The translations under genes were made by a program, and so were the position numbers. Shown one piece after another: positions 1 through 8,141 of a stretch of 61,346 bases of DNA. Source of the stretch: JACCQS01 sp050999295 (GTDB lineage: Bacteria > Actinomycetota > Actinomycetes > Mycobacteriales > Geodermatophilaceae); the NCBI GenBank assembly GCA_050999295.1, contig JBPCPI010000155.1:1-61346 (forward strand). The letters run 5' to 3'. The notes under the pieces are model-generated. The model was given only the letters and a program-made list of their open reading frames with translations, was not told the origin of the DNA and did no database searches. Numbering within the stretch: position 1 is the stretch's first letter; every line of letters starts with the position of its first letter.

Positions 1-541
1 AGGTCATCAGCAGGGTCATGGCGAGCGACATGATCGCGGCACGCAGGACCAGCGGCCAGTTCAGCAAAGTTGACAGCAGAAATGCTTGGATCGGCAACTG
101 GAGAGCGAAGATCACCGTGCTCGTGACGGCGACCATCTTCCAGCGCGGCGGTCCCTGGTCCGCGCGGTCAGGAAGGGTGAACCAGGTCTCCAGACCCGTG
201 ACGTGGGCGAAGCGTTCGCTCTCGACCATCTCCTCGAGCTTGGCCAGCCACTGCGCGCGCTCCTCCGAGTGCTCCCAGTCTTGCAGGGTGTCGGCGTCGG
301 CGAAGCGGTACACGCTGTGGTACTCGTCCTCGCCTGGTCCGGGGCTGAGCATCGTCGAGCCGAGATGGCCGGGGTAGTCCGACATCCGGGACTGGATGCC
401 CTCGGCCCAGTCCTCGAATACCTTCCGGTTGTCCGGCAGCACGGTGCGGGCAACCGTCACCGTGATCGGCTCATCACGTGGCGGTTCGGCGGTTGCGGGT
501 CGTAGGAGCTGGGGCAGGTGAGTGAGGTTCGAAACGTTCAT
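1..541 (-). CDS. Antibiotic biosynthesis monooxygenase-like protein with C-terminal membrane helices (partial)
   Basis: The reading frame starts at ATG 541 and runs off the left edge, so the C-terminus is missing. About 180 residues are visible. Residues 25-125 look like a dimeric ferredoxin-like ABM domain: an ITVTVARTV strand, a DWAEGIQSRM helix, then an EYHSVYRFAD strand. After the domain comes TGLETWFTLPD, a linker common in membrane-bound ABM proteins, followed by at least two hydrophobic segments (from VAVTSTVIFAL and from LVLRAAIMSLAM). Family members often have no proven enzyme activity, so no substrate is assigned. It is divergent from nei2 with about 130 bp between the start codons. 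The full length cannot be judged from this window. Confidence 0.7.
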   Translation of the reverse strand, partial: MNVSNLTHLPQLLRPATAEPPRDEPITVTVARTVLPDNRKVFEDWAEGIQSRMSDYPGHLGSTMLSPGPGEDEYHSVYRFADADTLQDWEHSEERAQWLAKLEEMVESERFAHVTGLETWFTLPDRADQGPPRWKMVAVTSTVIFALQLPIQAFLLSTLLNWPLVLRAAIMSLAMTLLMT

Positions 542-674
542 CGCACTAGGAACATCGCTCTCCGGCCCCGGTTTCTTCCCGATCCCGGCTGTGCGACTGG
601 ACACACAAGGCGGCTCGAAGCGGCAAACCCTTCTGGCGGTTTGGGCGCAAACCGCCAGAAGGGACAATGGCGCC

Positions 675-1463
675 ATGCCCGAAGGTGACACCGTGTGGCT
701 CGCTGCCCGGCGGATGCACCAGGCACTGGCGGGTTCCGAACTGACCCGGGCGGAGTTGCGCGTGCCACAGTTGGCTGCGGTGGATCTTGTTGGGCGCACG
801 GTCAGTGAAGTGCTGTCCCGCGGCAAACACATGCTGTTCCGGTTCACCGACGGGCACACGCTGCGCAGCCATCTCCGGATGGACGGCACCTGGCAGATAT
901 CTCCCAGGGGTCGGCCATGGCGCGGCGGGCCGGCCCACGCCATCCGTGCTGTTCTGTCCAACGCGAAATGGGACTGTGTCGGCTACCGGTTGTACGACCT
1001 TGCCTACGTCCCCACATCCGAGGAGCGCTCGCTGGTCGGCCATCTGGGACCCGATCTGCTCGGTCCGGACTGGGATGCAGACGAGGCACTACGTCGATTG
1101 CGCGCTCACGACGAGGCCGAGATCGGGGTCGCGTTGCTCGATCAGCGCAACCTGGCCGGGATCGGCACCCTGTATCGGACGGAGGGCTTGTTCCTAGCCG
1201 GAATCCGGCCGCAGCGACGGGTGGGCGACATCGCCCCGGACCTGTTGCCGGGCCTCGTCGACCGCATCCGGCGGATGATGCTGCACAACCGAGAACGACC
1301 GCAGCAGTCCACCACCGGAAGCCTCCGGCGCGGTGAAACCTCTTGGGTCTTCGAGCGCGATCGCCTTCCGTGCCAACGCTGCGGGACGTGCATCGAACGC
1401 GGAGAGCAGGGGCCGGCGCCGCACCAACGAGTCAGCTACTGGTGTCCGACCTGCCAGCGCTGA
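675..1463 (+). CDS. nei2: Nei2-type DNA glycosylase/AP lyase (Fpg/Nei family)
   Basis: A 262-residue base-excision repair enzyme expected to remove oxidised bases and cut the abasic site. The protein begins MPEGDTVW; after Met removal Pro2 is the Schiff-base nucleophile and Glu3 the catalytic acid of the Fpg/Nei family. This fixes the start at ATG 675, although the frame is open further upstream. RSHLRMDGTW matches the family's N-domain motif, and DQRNLAGIGTLYRTEGLF the helix-two-turn-helix. The C-terminus carries a zinc finger (CQRC and CPTC pairs). Length and motifs fit mycobacterial Nei2 better than MutM. It is likely transcribed alone. Confidence 0.9.
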   Translation: MPEGDTVWLAARRMHQALAGSELTRAELRVPQLAAVDLVGRTVSEVLSRGKHMLFRFTDGHTLRSHLRMDGTWQISPRGRPWRGGPAHAIRAVLSNAKWDCVGYRLYDLAYVPTSEERSLVGHLGPDLLGPDWDADEALRRLRAHDEAEIGVALLDQRNLAGIGTLYRTEGLFLAGIRPQRRVGDIAPDLLPGLVDRIRRMMLHNRERPQQSTTGSLRRGETSWVFERDRLPCQRCGTCIERGEQGPAPHQRVSYWCPTCQR

Positions 1464-1489
1464 GCACGCCCCCCCCCCCGATCAGCAGC

Positions 1490-1524
1490 TCGACTAACCG
1501 GAAGATTGATCGTACGATTCGTAC
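1490..1524 (+). promoter_or_regulatory. Leaderless promoter with built-in operator for the toxin-antitoxin pair
   Basis: A -35-like TCGACT (1490-1495), a 17-bp spacer and a -10 box TACGAT (1513-1518) place the transcription start at or next to the antitoxin ATG at 1525, so the mRNA is probably leaderless. No Shine-Dalgarno sequence precedes the ATG. The -10 lies inside a perfect inverted repeat, GTACGA-T-TCGTAC (1512-1524), that abuts the start codon. Binding of the antitoxin complex there would block RNA polymerase directly. Confidence 0.6.
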
Positions 1525-1776
1525 ATGACCGAGATGGCCGTGAGCGCTGTTCGTGAGCACTTGGCCGAGCTGATCGAAGCGGCCGGTCGATCCGGAGAAC
1601 CTGTGTACGTGACCCGCCGCGGTCGCCGGGTGGCCGTCATCCTGGACTCCGAGGTCTTCGAGCGGTTGCTCGAGGACGCCGAGGACGCGATAGACCGGGC
1701 CGAGTTGCATGTCGCACGCGAGGACGACGATTACGTCCCGTGGGACGAGGTCAAGGCAGACCTAGGGCTGAAGTGA
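1525..1776 (+). CDS. Type II antitoxin, Phd/YefM family
   Basis: An 83-residue antitoxin. The N-terminal part, with AVREHLAELIEAA and then EPVYVTRRGRRVAVI, is the Phd/YefM DNA-binding fold. The acidic C-terminal tail (REDDDYVPWDEVKADLGL) is the part that usually wraps the toxin. The stop codon overlaps the toxin start (GTGA), so the two proteins are translationally coupled. The palindrome directly upstream is the expected autoregulatory operator. Family assignment is firm; the exact subfamily (RelB-like or YefM-like) is less so. Confidence 0.88.
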   Translation: MTEMAVSAVREHLAELIEAAGRSGEPVYVTRRGRRVAVILDSEVFERLLEDAEDAIDRAELHVAREDDDYVPWDEVKADLGLK

Positions 1777-2036
1777 CCCGCAGGTACCAGGTCCAAGTCG
1801 CCCGGCGCGCCCTGAAGTCTCTGGCTGCCTTGCCGCGCAAGGAGCAACAACGCATCCGGGCCGCGGTTGACCTCCTGGCGGATACACCCCGGCCTCCGGG
1901 CTGCGTTGCGATGGTGGGTGAGAACTCGGCCTATCGCGTCCGAGTCGGTGATTACCGCGTCGCGTACGAAATACACGACCGCATCCTGCTGATCCAGGTC
2001 GTCCGAATCGGACATCGCCGGAACGTGTACGGCTAA
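1773..2036 (+). CDS. RelE/ParE-family toxin
   Basis: An 87-residue protein of the RelE superfamily, whose members are mostly ribosome-dependent mRNA interferases. I set the start at GTG 1773, which overlaps the antitoxin stop by 4 bp; the longer open frame upstream lies inside the antitoxin. Visible features are the N-terminal helices (VARRALKSLAALPRKEQQRI), the GENSAYRVRVGDYRVAYEI strand pair typical of RelE, and the C-terminal VVRIGHRRNVY with the basic and Tyr residues that act on RNA in RelE homologues. It appears intact and could be active. Confidence 0.88.
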   Translation: MTRRYQVQVARRALKSLAALPRKEQQRIRAAVDLLADTPRPPGCVAMVGENSAYRVRVGDYRVAYEIHDRILLIQVVRIGHRRNVYG

Positions 2037-2098
2037 GTGCCTGGTCCATTGCGCGCATCTGTCGCTGTCGGGGTTGCCGACCGACCAACGTCAGGCAG

Positions 2099-3457
2099 TC
2101 AGCTCCAGGGGAACGGGGAATTGCTGACCGGGTGCAGCTTTCCACTGGCATACCGGGAAAACCGGAACGGCTCCAGCAGTGCCGAGGTCTCGCCAAGGAG
2201 TTCACCGGCGACCAGGTCGCCCACGCCGATCATCTTGTAGCCATGATTGGAGTCGGCGATGACGTAGGCGTTGTCCCGGAAGGTGTCGAAGACCGGGAAG
2301 CTGTCCGGGGTGAATGCGCCGATTCCGCCGGATGGGTCCTTGCGGTAGAGCGGCCGGGTGCCCTCGAATCGCTTGTGGCAGTGCGCCAGCGCCGAGGTCC
2401 ACATCCGGACGAAGTCCTCGCCCACGACGAACTCTGGACTCTGCGTGCCGTACGGGTCGACGGCGACCTGCCCGGCCGGGCCATCGACCAGTTCCGGAGA
2501 TGCGCCACCCTGCACGCCGCCGAAGTGGAAATCGGGTTTGTAGTAGATCCCCCACATCTGGTCGGTGATCAGCGATCCGTCGATGTCGTCGTAGAGTGGC
2601 TGGTCGGAATCCACGTGCACCACCGGCGGGATATTGCCCTGGTTGTCGACGAACTCGCTCGGGTCGACGCCCAGGGTCCCCTCCTGCAGCGCCCAGTAGG
2701 TCCACATCGGGGTATCCGGATGCACACTCCCGTCGGACCCAGTCACTGAGATCTGTTCGGGCAGGTCGAGCATCGCCCAGAGGTCGCGGATCCAGGGCCC
2801 GACCGCGATGACAAGCTGCTCACAAGCGAACACGCCGTGATCGGTCTCGACCGCGCGTACAGAGTCATTGTCCATCCGGAAACCGGTGACCTGGACCCCC
2901 GACCGAATAGTGACACCCTGCGCTTCTGCCTTGTCCGCGAGCCCGCGCAACGAAGCGGTGTTGTTGGCATAGCCGCCCCGCTTCTCGTGCAGGACGACCG
3001 AGATGCCGGGCGCCTGCCAGTCGGAGAACATGTCGAGCAGGTAGGCGCGGCATTCGTCGACACCCTCGATCAGCACCGATTCGTAGCCGATCGCCTCTTG
3101 CTCGGCCGCGATTTGTACGACATTGGCCCGCATCGCCTCTGGAGCGATCTGCAGGTAACCGACGCCGTGGTAAGCGAAGGCCTCGGGGTCTGACTCCCAT
3201 ACGGCTACGGAATGGGCCATCAGCTGACGCATGGCCGGCTGGAAATAGTTGTTCCGGACCACTCCACAGGCCACACCGGAAGCGCCAGCACCGATCCCGG
3301 ACTTATCGAGGACCAGGACATCGCTGCCGTCGCCCTGACCGGTGGCCTTGAGTCGGCGGGCGAGGTGCCACGCCGTTGACAGCCCATGGATTCCGGCGCC
3401 GACGATCACGTACTTCGCCGAGGTCTCGGCCAGCGATGGTGCTCCCATAGCGCTCAC
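2099..3457 (-). CDS. FAD-dependent oxidoreductase of the DAO (sarcosine/dimethylglycine oxidase-like) family
   Basis: A 452-residue flavoprotein with an N-terminal dinucleotide fold (VIVGAGIHGLSTAWHLA, near residues 17-33). The FAD adenine site is followed by GIGAGASGVACGVVRNNYF, typical of amine-oxidising DAO proteins. GYKMIGVGDLVAGELL near the C-terminus resembles the second FAD contact. Such enzymes oxidatively demethylate or deaminate secondary and tertiary amines. It is divergent from an IclR regulator and lies next to tmm, so an N-methylated substrate is likely. No GcvT domain follows, unlike dimethylglycine oxidase. It is a candidate for a step on dimethylamine- or sarcosine-like compounds, but the sequence does not show the substrate. 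Confidence 0.75.
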   Translation of the reverse strand: MSAMGAPSLAETSAKYVIVGAGIHGLSTAWHLARRLKATGQGDGSDVLVLDKSGIGAGASGVACGVVRNNYFQPAMRQLMAHSVAVWESDPEAFAYHGVGYLQIAPEAMRANVVQIAAEQEAIGYESVLIEGVDECRAYLLDMFSDWQAPGISVVLHEKRGGYANNTASLRGLADKAEAQGVTIRSGVQVTGFRMDNDSVRAVETDHGVFACEQLVIAVGPWIRDLWAMLDLPEQISVTGSDGSVHPDTPMWTYWALQEGTLGVDPSEFVDNQGNIPPVVHVDSDQPLYDDIDGSLITDQMWGIYYKPDFHFGGVQGGASPELVDGPAGQVAVDPYGTQSPEFVVGEDFVRMWTSALAHCHKRFEGTRPLYRKDPSGGIGAFTPDSFPVFDTFRDNAYVIADSNHGYKMIGVGDLVAGELLGETSALLEPFRFSRYASGKLHPVSNSPFPWS

Positions 3458-3480
3458 CTGCTCACGTGTGATTGGATGAA

Positions 3481-3495
3481 TTGCCCGGCGGGCAA
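3481..3495. promoter_or_regulatory. Candidate IclR operator palindrome
   Basis: TTGCCCG-G-CGGGCAA is a perfect 15-bp inverted repeat in the 99-bp gap between the divergent oxidoreductase and IclR genes. IclR-type regulators usually bind such palindromes in their own divergent intergenic region. The function is inferred from position and symmetry only. Confidence 0.5.
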
Positions 3496-3556
3496 CACTA
3501 TATCCACTTTCTAGGAGCCTACTATTCCGCGCACCGGTCTACCAGCCACCCGGCAG

Positions 3557-4276
3557 GTGGGATCGGTGCAGCGCGCTGTCGCCGTTCTCGACACGCTGGC
3601 CGAAGGCGGCGCCGAGTTGGGAACGAACGAGATCGCCCGTCGGACCGGGATCAACGCCAGCAGCATCTCCCGGCTGCTCTCGACCCTCACCGACGCCGGG
3701 TTCGTGCAGCACCTGCCCTCGACTGGGCGCTACCGGCTTGGCGTACGGATCCTGCAACTGGCCAGCGCCGCGCGGAAGAATCTGGACCTGCGCGCGGTGG
3801 CCCGTCCACTGCTCGAGGAGTTGGCTGAGGTCAGCGGCGAGACGGTCACCCTGTCCCTGCCTGGCGAGCACGACGTGCTCACCGTCGATTTCGTACAGAG
3901 TTCCCGGTCGGTGCGCAGCGTGGCCGAGATCGGCCGCAACAGCGTCGCGCACGCAACCGCGACCGGAAAGGTGTTCCTGGCCAGCGGAGGGCACTTGCCT
4001 GAGGGCGATCTGCCGGCCTTCACCGACGTCACGATCACCGACCGCAGGGCACTGGCAGCCACGATCGATGAGATCGCCGCTCAGGGGTACGCCTTGGCAC
4101 TGCGCGAGCGCGACAACGACCTCAGTGCCGTGGCCGTCCCCGTTCTCGACGCAGATCAGCAGTTGATCGCCATCGTCGGGATCCAGGGACCGGCGACACG
4201 TTTCGACGTCGCGACGATGACCGCGCTGGTGCCCGCCCTGCGCGAGCGGGCCGCGCTGATTGCGGCGGCATTCTGA
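3557..4276 (+). CDS. IclR-family transcriptional regulator
   Basis: A regulator of about 239 residues. The N-terminal winged helix-turn-helix spans about residues 3-60 (SVQRAVAVLDTLAEGG, then NEIARRTGINASSISRLL). The rest is the IclR ligand-binding domain, with HATATGKVFLA and the ERDNDLSAVAVPVLD region that normally forms the effector pocket. GTG 3557 is used as start but has no good ribosome-binding site. A clear AGGAG lies at 3513-3517, six bases before an in-frame ATT at 3524, which would add 11 residues; a rare ATT start is possible. It is divergent from the FAD oxidoreductase and upstream of tmm, so it probably senses a methylated amine or its product. Confidence 0.85.
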   Translation: MGSVQRAVAVLDTLAEGGAELGTNEIARRTGINASSISRLLSTLTDAGFVQHLPSTGRYRLGVRILQLASAARKNLDLRAVARPLLEELAEVSGETVTLSLPGEHDVLTVDFVQSSRSVRSVAEIGRNSVAHATATGKVFLASGGHLPEGDLPAFTDVTITDRRALAATIDEIAAQGYALALRERDNDLSAVAVPVLDADQQLIAIVGIQGPATRFDVATMTALVPALRERAALIAAAF

Positions 4277-4324
4277 GTTGCAGACTCTGGACGCGTTACC
4301 GGGACGCCACTAGCATCCACTGCG

Positions 4325-4352
4325 AGTAAACAGAGTCTCCCCACAGGGAACA
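4325..4352. promoter_or_regulatory. Regulatory element shared with the second gmaS-like operon
   Basis: This 28-bp stretch, starting AGTAAAC and ending ACAGGGAACA, matches the element at 25796-25823 on the opposite strand at 21 of 28 positions. It ends 57 bp before the tmm ATG; the partner ends 55 bp before its gene's start codon. The core is roughly palindromic (TGTnnCC, a short TGTG spacer, then GG and GAC). It is probably a binding site for a common regulator, possibly the XRE-cupin protein encoded at 25014. Confidence 0.55.
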
Positions 4353-4409
4353 CACAGCGCGAGTTGCCGTGTCAGGACTGGTGCGGCAGGCGGGACAGGG
4401 AGAAACGAC

Positions 4410-5756
4410 ATGTCAGGTCGGGTAGCGATCATCGGAGCCGGTCCCAGCGGGCTCGGGCAACTGCGGGCCTTCGAGCAGGCACGCAAGGCCGGGACCGAGA
4501 TGCCCGAGATCGTTTGCTTCGAGAAGCAGAGCGACTGGGGCGGTTTGTGGAACTACACCTGGCGCACCGGTCTCGACCAGTTCGGCGATCCGGTGCACGG
4601 CAGCATGTACCGCTACCTGTGGTCCAACGGCCCCAAGGAGTGTCTGGAGTTCGCCGATTACACCTTCGACGAGCACTTCGGCAAGCCGATCCCCTCCTTC
4701 CCGCCACGGGAGGTGCTCGCCGACTACATCACCGGGCGGGCCGAGGCCAGCGGCGTACGCCAGCAGGTGCAGTTCCAGACGGCTGTGCGCTGGGTCGCCT
4801 TCGACGAAGGCAACGACCGTTTTGAGGTGACCGTCGAGTCGCTGGCCGGCAAACACACGCGCGTCGAGTTCTTCGACTTCGTCATCGTCGCCACCGGTCA
4901 TTTCTCCGTACCGAACATGCCTGAGTACGAAGGTTTCTCCCGATTTCCCGGACGAGTCTTGCACTCCCACGACTTCCGGGACGCCAACGAGTTCGCCGGC
5001 AAGGACCTATTGGTGCTGGGCAGCAGCTACTCCGCCGAGGACGTCGCACTGCAGACCAAGAAGTACGGCGCGAAGTCGGTCACGATCAGCTACCGCAACC
5101 GGCCGATGGGCTTCGGCTGGCCCAAGGGCATCGAGGAGGTACCGGGCCTGCTCCGAATGGACGGAAAGACCGCGCACTTCGCCGACGGCACGAGCCGGGA
5201 GGTCGACGCGATCCTGCTGTGCACGGGATATCAACACAACTTCCCCTTCATCGAGGAAAACCTGCGTCTGAAGACGTCCAACGTGCTTTATCCGCCCAAT
5301 CTCTACAAGGGTGTCTTCTGGATCGACAACCCGAAGATGATGTACCTGTCGATGCAGGACCAGTACTACACGTTCACCCTTTTCGATGCGCAGGCCTGGT
5401 GTGCGAGGGATTTCGTCCTCGGTCGCTCCACCCTGCCGCCGAAGGAGGAGATGCACGCCGACGTCGACAGTTGGCGGGCTCGTCAGGACGATCTCGAGGA
5501 CGCGGAGCAGGAGATCGACTTCCAGGCCGACCACATGCGGGCGCTCCTGGAGGGCACCGACTATCCCGAGTTCGACATCGAGATGACCCAGGCCGAATTC
5601 CGGGAATGGGAGCACCACAAGGTCGAGTCGATCACCGGATACCGCGACCGGTCCTTTGTCTCACCGTGCAGCGGGTCCAAGGCGCCGGTGCACCACACGC
5701 CCTGGTGGGAAGCGCACGATGACTCGATGGAGACCTTCCTCGCCACCAAGGAGTGA
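4410..5756 (+). CDS. tmm: Trimethylamine monooxygenase (flavin-containing monooxygenase)
   Basis: A 448-residue NADPH- and FAD-dependent enzyme that oxidises trimethylamine to trimethylamine N-oxide. It matches bacterial Tmm along its whole length: GAGPSG for FAD (residues 9-14), WNYTWRTGLDQFG and GSMYRYLWSNGPKECLEF, the FMO signature around FPGRVLHSHDF, the NADP site VLGSSYSAED, and VHHTPWWEAHDDSMETFL at the end. Usual Tmm length is about 445-460. The start ATG 4410 has a GGGAGAAA ribosome-binding site. It faces tdm across a shared terminator, and the promoter region carries a 28-bp element repeated before a second gmaS-like operon. Tmm enzymes can also oxidise other tertiary amines and some sulfides. 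Confidence 0.93.
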   Translation: MSGRVAIIGAGPSGLGQLRAFEQARKAGTEMPEIVCFEKQSDWGGLWNYTWRTGLDQFGDPVHGSMYRYLWSNGPKECLEFADYTFDEHFGKPIPSFPPREVLADYITGRAEASGVRQQVQFQTAVRWVAFDEGNDRFEVTVESLAGKHTRVEFFDFVIVATGHFSVPNMPEYEGFSRFPGRVLHSHDFRDANEFAGKDLLVLGSSYSAEDVALQTKKYGAKSVTISYRNRPMGFGWPKGIEEVPGLLRMDGKTAHFADGTSREVDAILLCTGYQHNFPFIEENLRLKTSNVLYPPNLYKGVFWIDNPKMMYLSMQDQYYTFTLFDAQAWCARDFVLGRSTLPPKEEMHADVDSWRARQDDLEDAEQEIDFQADHMRALLEGTDYPEFDIEMTQAEFREWEHHKVESITGYRDRSFVSPCSGSKAPVHHTPWWEAHDDSMETFLATKE

Positions 5757-5774
5757 GGCTCCCGGACCTGCATT

Positions 5775-5793
5775 GCCCCGTCAGGACCGGGGC
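5775..5793. terminator. Bidirectional terminator between tmm and tdm
   Basis: GCCCCG (5775-5780) and CGGGGC (5788-5793) form a GC-rich hairpin with a 7-nt loop, followed on the plus strand by TTCTCCTT. It sits 19 bp after the tmm stop codon and overlaps the last codons of tdm, so it can end transcription from both sides. Confidence 0.65.
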
Positions 5794-8141
5794 TTCTCCT
5801 TGTCCGGGTCGTAGAACGGGAACCGTACGACCTGCGCGGGGATCCGCTTCTGCTGGCCGTCGAGCTTGCCGACTTCGACCTCGGTGCCGATCTCGGCGTA
5901 CTGCACCGAGATCCGGCACAGCGCGATGTTCTTGCGCAGGATCGGAGATCGGGTGGCACTGGTGATCACGCCTACCTGCGAACGGCCTACGTGGACGCAG
6001 TCGCCGTGCAAGGCCGTTTCATTGCCGGCGAGTTCAAGTCCCACCAACTGACGCTGCGGCGCGGCCTTGCGGGCCAGCAGCGCCTCGCGGCCGACGAAGT
6101 CGTCCTCCTTGGTTTTCAGTGGCACCGTGAACCCGATGCCGGCCTCATACGGGTCGGTCTGGTCGGAGAAGTCGTAACCGGCGAAGACCAGACCGGCCTC
6201 GATCCGCAGGATGTCGAGCGCCTCCAGGCCCAGCGGCAGCAGTCCGTGTGGTTGCCCGGCCTCCCAGACGGCATCCCACAATGCCGGGGCGTGATCGGGA
6301 TGAACCCAGAGTTCATAACCCAGTTCGCCGGAGTACCCGGTCCGGGAGACCAGCAACGGGATGCCGTTGTGATCCCCCAGCCGGCCGATCGCGAAGCGGA
6401 ACCAGGTCAACTCGGAAAAAGCGGGTTGGGTCTGCGGGGTCCAGATGATCTCGGTGAGCAGATCCCGGCTGGCGGGGCCCTGAACCGCAAGATTGTGCAG
6501 TTGGTCGGTGGAGGATTTCACCCAGACCCGATCCAGGCCAAGTCGTTCGGCCTGCTCACGCAGCCATATGCCGCTGTAGTCATCGCCCCCGACGAATCGG
6601 AAGTTCGTGTCGCCCAACCGGAAGACCGTGCAGTCATCGATCATGCCACCGGTCTCGTTACACACCGCGGAGTAGACGACCTGGCCGTGCGAGAGCTTGC
6701 GAATGTTGCGGGTGACGCAGGCTTGAAGCAGCGCCTCGGCATCCGGTCCGAGCACCTCGAACTTCCGCAGTGGCGACAGGTCCATGACCGCAGCGCGCTC
6801 CCGGCAGGCCCAGTACTCCTCCTGCGGTCCATGATTGTCATAGCTCGAGGGCAGCCAGTAGCCGCGGTACTCGGTGAACTGGCGGGTCAGGGCGGACGTA
6901 CGGGAGTGAAAGCCGGTCTGCTTGGTCAGCGTTGCCTCGGACTCGGGGGTGACCCGGTGGGCGATGGCCATGGAGAACTTCCGTTCTGCGTCGTAGACCC
7001 GCACGTGTACGTCAGTGGGCACCCAGGCGTTGGAGGCGTCGATGTCGTCCGGGCAAGCCGAGGATGCGCAGACCAGATCGGTCGTTGCCCGCATCAGGAC
7101 GTAGTCGCCGGGCCGGGACCACGGCTCGTCGAAGACCAGCATGTTGTGCGCGTCGAAAGCGGTGTTGTAGAACAGGTTCAGTGCCGGCCAGCCCGTGCGC
7201 GGCTCGATCGCATAAGCCTCCAGCTGGGCGTTAAAGTTGTCACTGCAGTTGATGTGACCCGGGTAGCCCATGTCTGCGTAGTACTTCGCGTTGCAGGCCA
7301 GCCCGAACGCGTCGTGCCGGCCGACGGTGTCCCGCACGACCTCTACCAGGGGGTTTGCGTCCTGGTCGTAGAACTTCCCGTACAGGCCCGGCTGGGGGTA
7401 GGGCTGACTCATGAAGTACCGGGTCGTCGTCGAGTCCAGTCCGCGTTCCACCCCGTCGGCCAGCCGGGCGGCGTCGAAGGCCAGGAAGTCCGAGCATTGC
7501 CGACCCTCGACGTCGATCACCTGGATGAACTGGCCGGCCTTGACCTCGTAGCGCAGCGCCGTCGCGGCGTCGATGTGCAGATCGAGGACCGGGTCGGCCA
7601 GTGGCGGCGGGATCCTCGGCTCGGCCGCCGGGCGCAGCACTGCTCGGCGCAGTTCCAACGACAGATCTGTGGGTGGGTTGGCCACCGCGTCGTCCACGCT
7701 CATGGGGGTGGCCGGAGCAGCGACGAGTACGGTGGCCGACGAGGTGGCGGTGAAGCTCTCCTGTACGCCGGGCGGTGACCACTCGTCGAAGAGCCGCATT
7801 GCCCGCACGTTCCGAGCATCGAGTCTGCTCGCGTTCAGTGCGGCCAGGACCGCGCCGGCGCCCGAGCCGCTCCCGGGTTCGGAAAGACCCTTGTCGGCAA
7901 GGGCTCTCAGGGTTCTGGCCGGCGCGTCGGCGATGATCCCCAGCGCGGCACCGTTGCCGCCGTCCCCGTTGTCGACCTCGTCGCTGATCACCGACAGCTC
8001 GGCGGGCTGACGACCTTGCGGGTCGATCACGGTGAGCCGATCACCGGGAGCCATCCGTACGGCGGTGACGCCGCCCGGGCGGACCCGGTAGCTCTCCAGG
8101 CCTGGTTCGCGGGCGAGCAGCCCCGGAAGGAGCAGCCTCAC
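5781..8141 (-). CDS. tdm: Trimethylamine N-oxide demethylase (DUF1989 + GcvT domains)
   Basis: A 786-residue protein expected to cleave TMAO into dimethylamine and formaldehyde, the latter passed to tetrahydrofolate. Residues about 20-385 form the DUF1989 part and about 415-780 the GcvT-like folate-binding part, the architecture of Methylocella Tdm (about 770 residues). Cys283, Cys299 and Cys363 are spaced 16 and 64 apart, which agrees with the three zinc-binding cysteines I recall for the characterised enzyme. GHINCSDNFN and ACPDDIDASNAW hold two of them. The GTG start at 8141 overlaps the preceding small ORF by 4 bp, so it is the last gene of a four-gene operon. Ordinary aminomethyltransferase is unlikely because of the DUF1989 half. 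Confidence 0.9.
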   Translation of the reverse strand: MRLLLPGLLAREPGLESYRVRPGGVTAVRMAPGDRLTVIDPQGRQPAELSVISDEVDNGDGGNGAALGIIADAPARTLRALADKGLSEPGSGSGAGAVLAALNASRLDARNVRAMRLFDEWSPPGVQESFTATSSATVLVAAPATPMSVDDAVANPPTDLSLELRRAVLRPAAEPRIPPPLADPVLDLHIDAATALRYEVKAGQFIQVIDVEGRQCSDFLAFDAARLADGVERGLDSTTTRYFMSQPYPQPGLYGKFYDQDANPLVEVVRDTVGRHDAFGLACNAKYYADMGYPGHINCSDNFNAQLEAYAIEPRTGWPALNLFYNTAFDAHNMLVFDEPWSRPGDYVLMRATTDLVCASSACPDDIDASNAWVPTDVHVRVYDAERKFSMAIAHRVTPESEATLTKQTGFHSRTSALTRQFTEYRGYWLPSSYDNHGPQEEYWACRERAAVMDLSPLRKFEVLGPDAEALLQACVTRNIRKLSHGQVVYSAVCNETGGMIDDCTVFRLGDTNFRFVGGDDYSGIWLREQAERLGLDRVWVKSSTDQLHNLAVQGPASRDLLTEIIWTPQTQPAFSELTWFRFAIGRLGDHNGIPLLVSRTGYSGELGYELWVHPDHAPALWDAVWEAGQPHGLLPLGLEALDILRIEAGLVFAGYDFSDQTDPYEAGIGFTVPLKTKEDDFVGREALLARKAAPQRQLVGLELAGNETALHGDCVHVGRSQVGVITSATRSPILRKNIALCRISVQYAEIGTEVEVGKLDGQQKRIPAQVVRFPFYDPDKEKPRS

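Noticed and set aside
5781..8141. The tdm product as a plain aminomethyltransferase (GcvT)
   Set aside because: The N-terminal half is a DUF1989 domain with the zinc cysteines in Tdm spacing, and tmm lies beside it.
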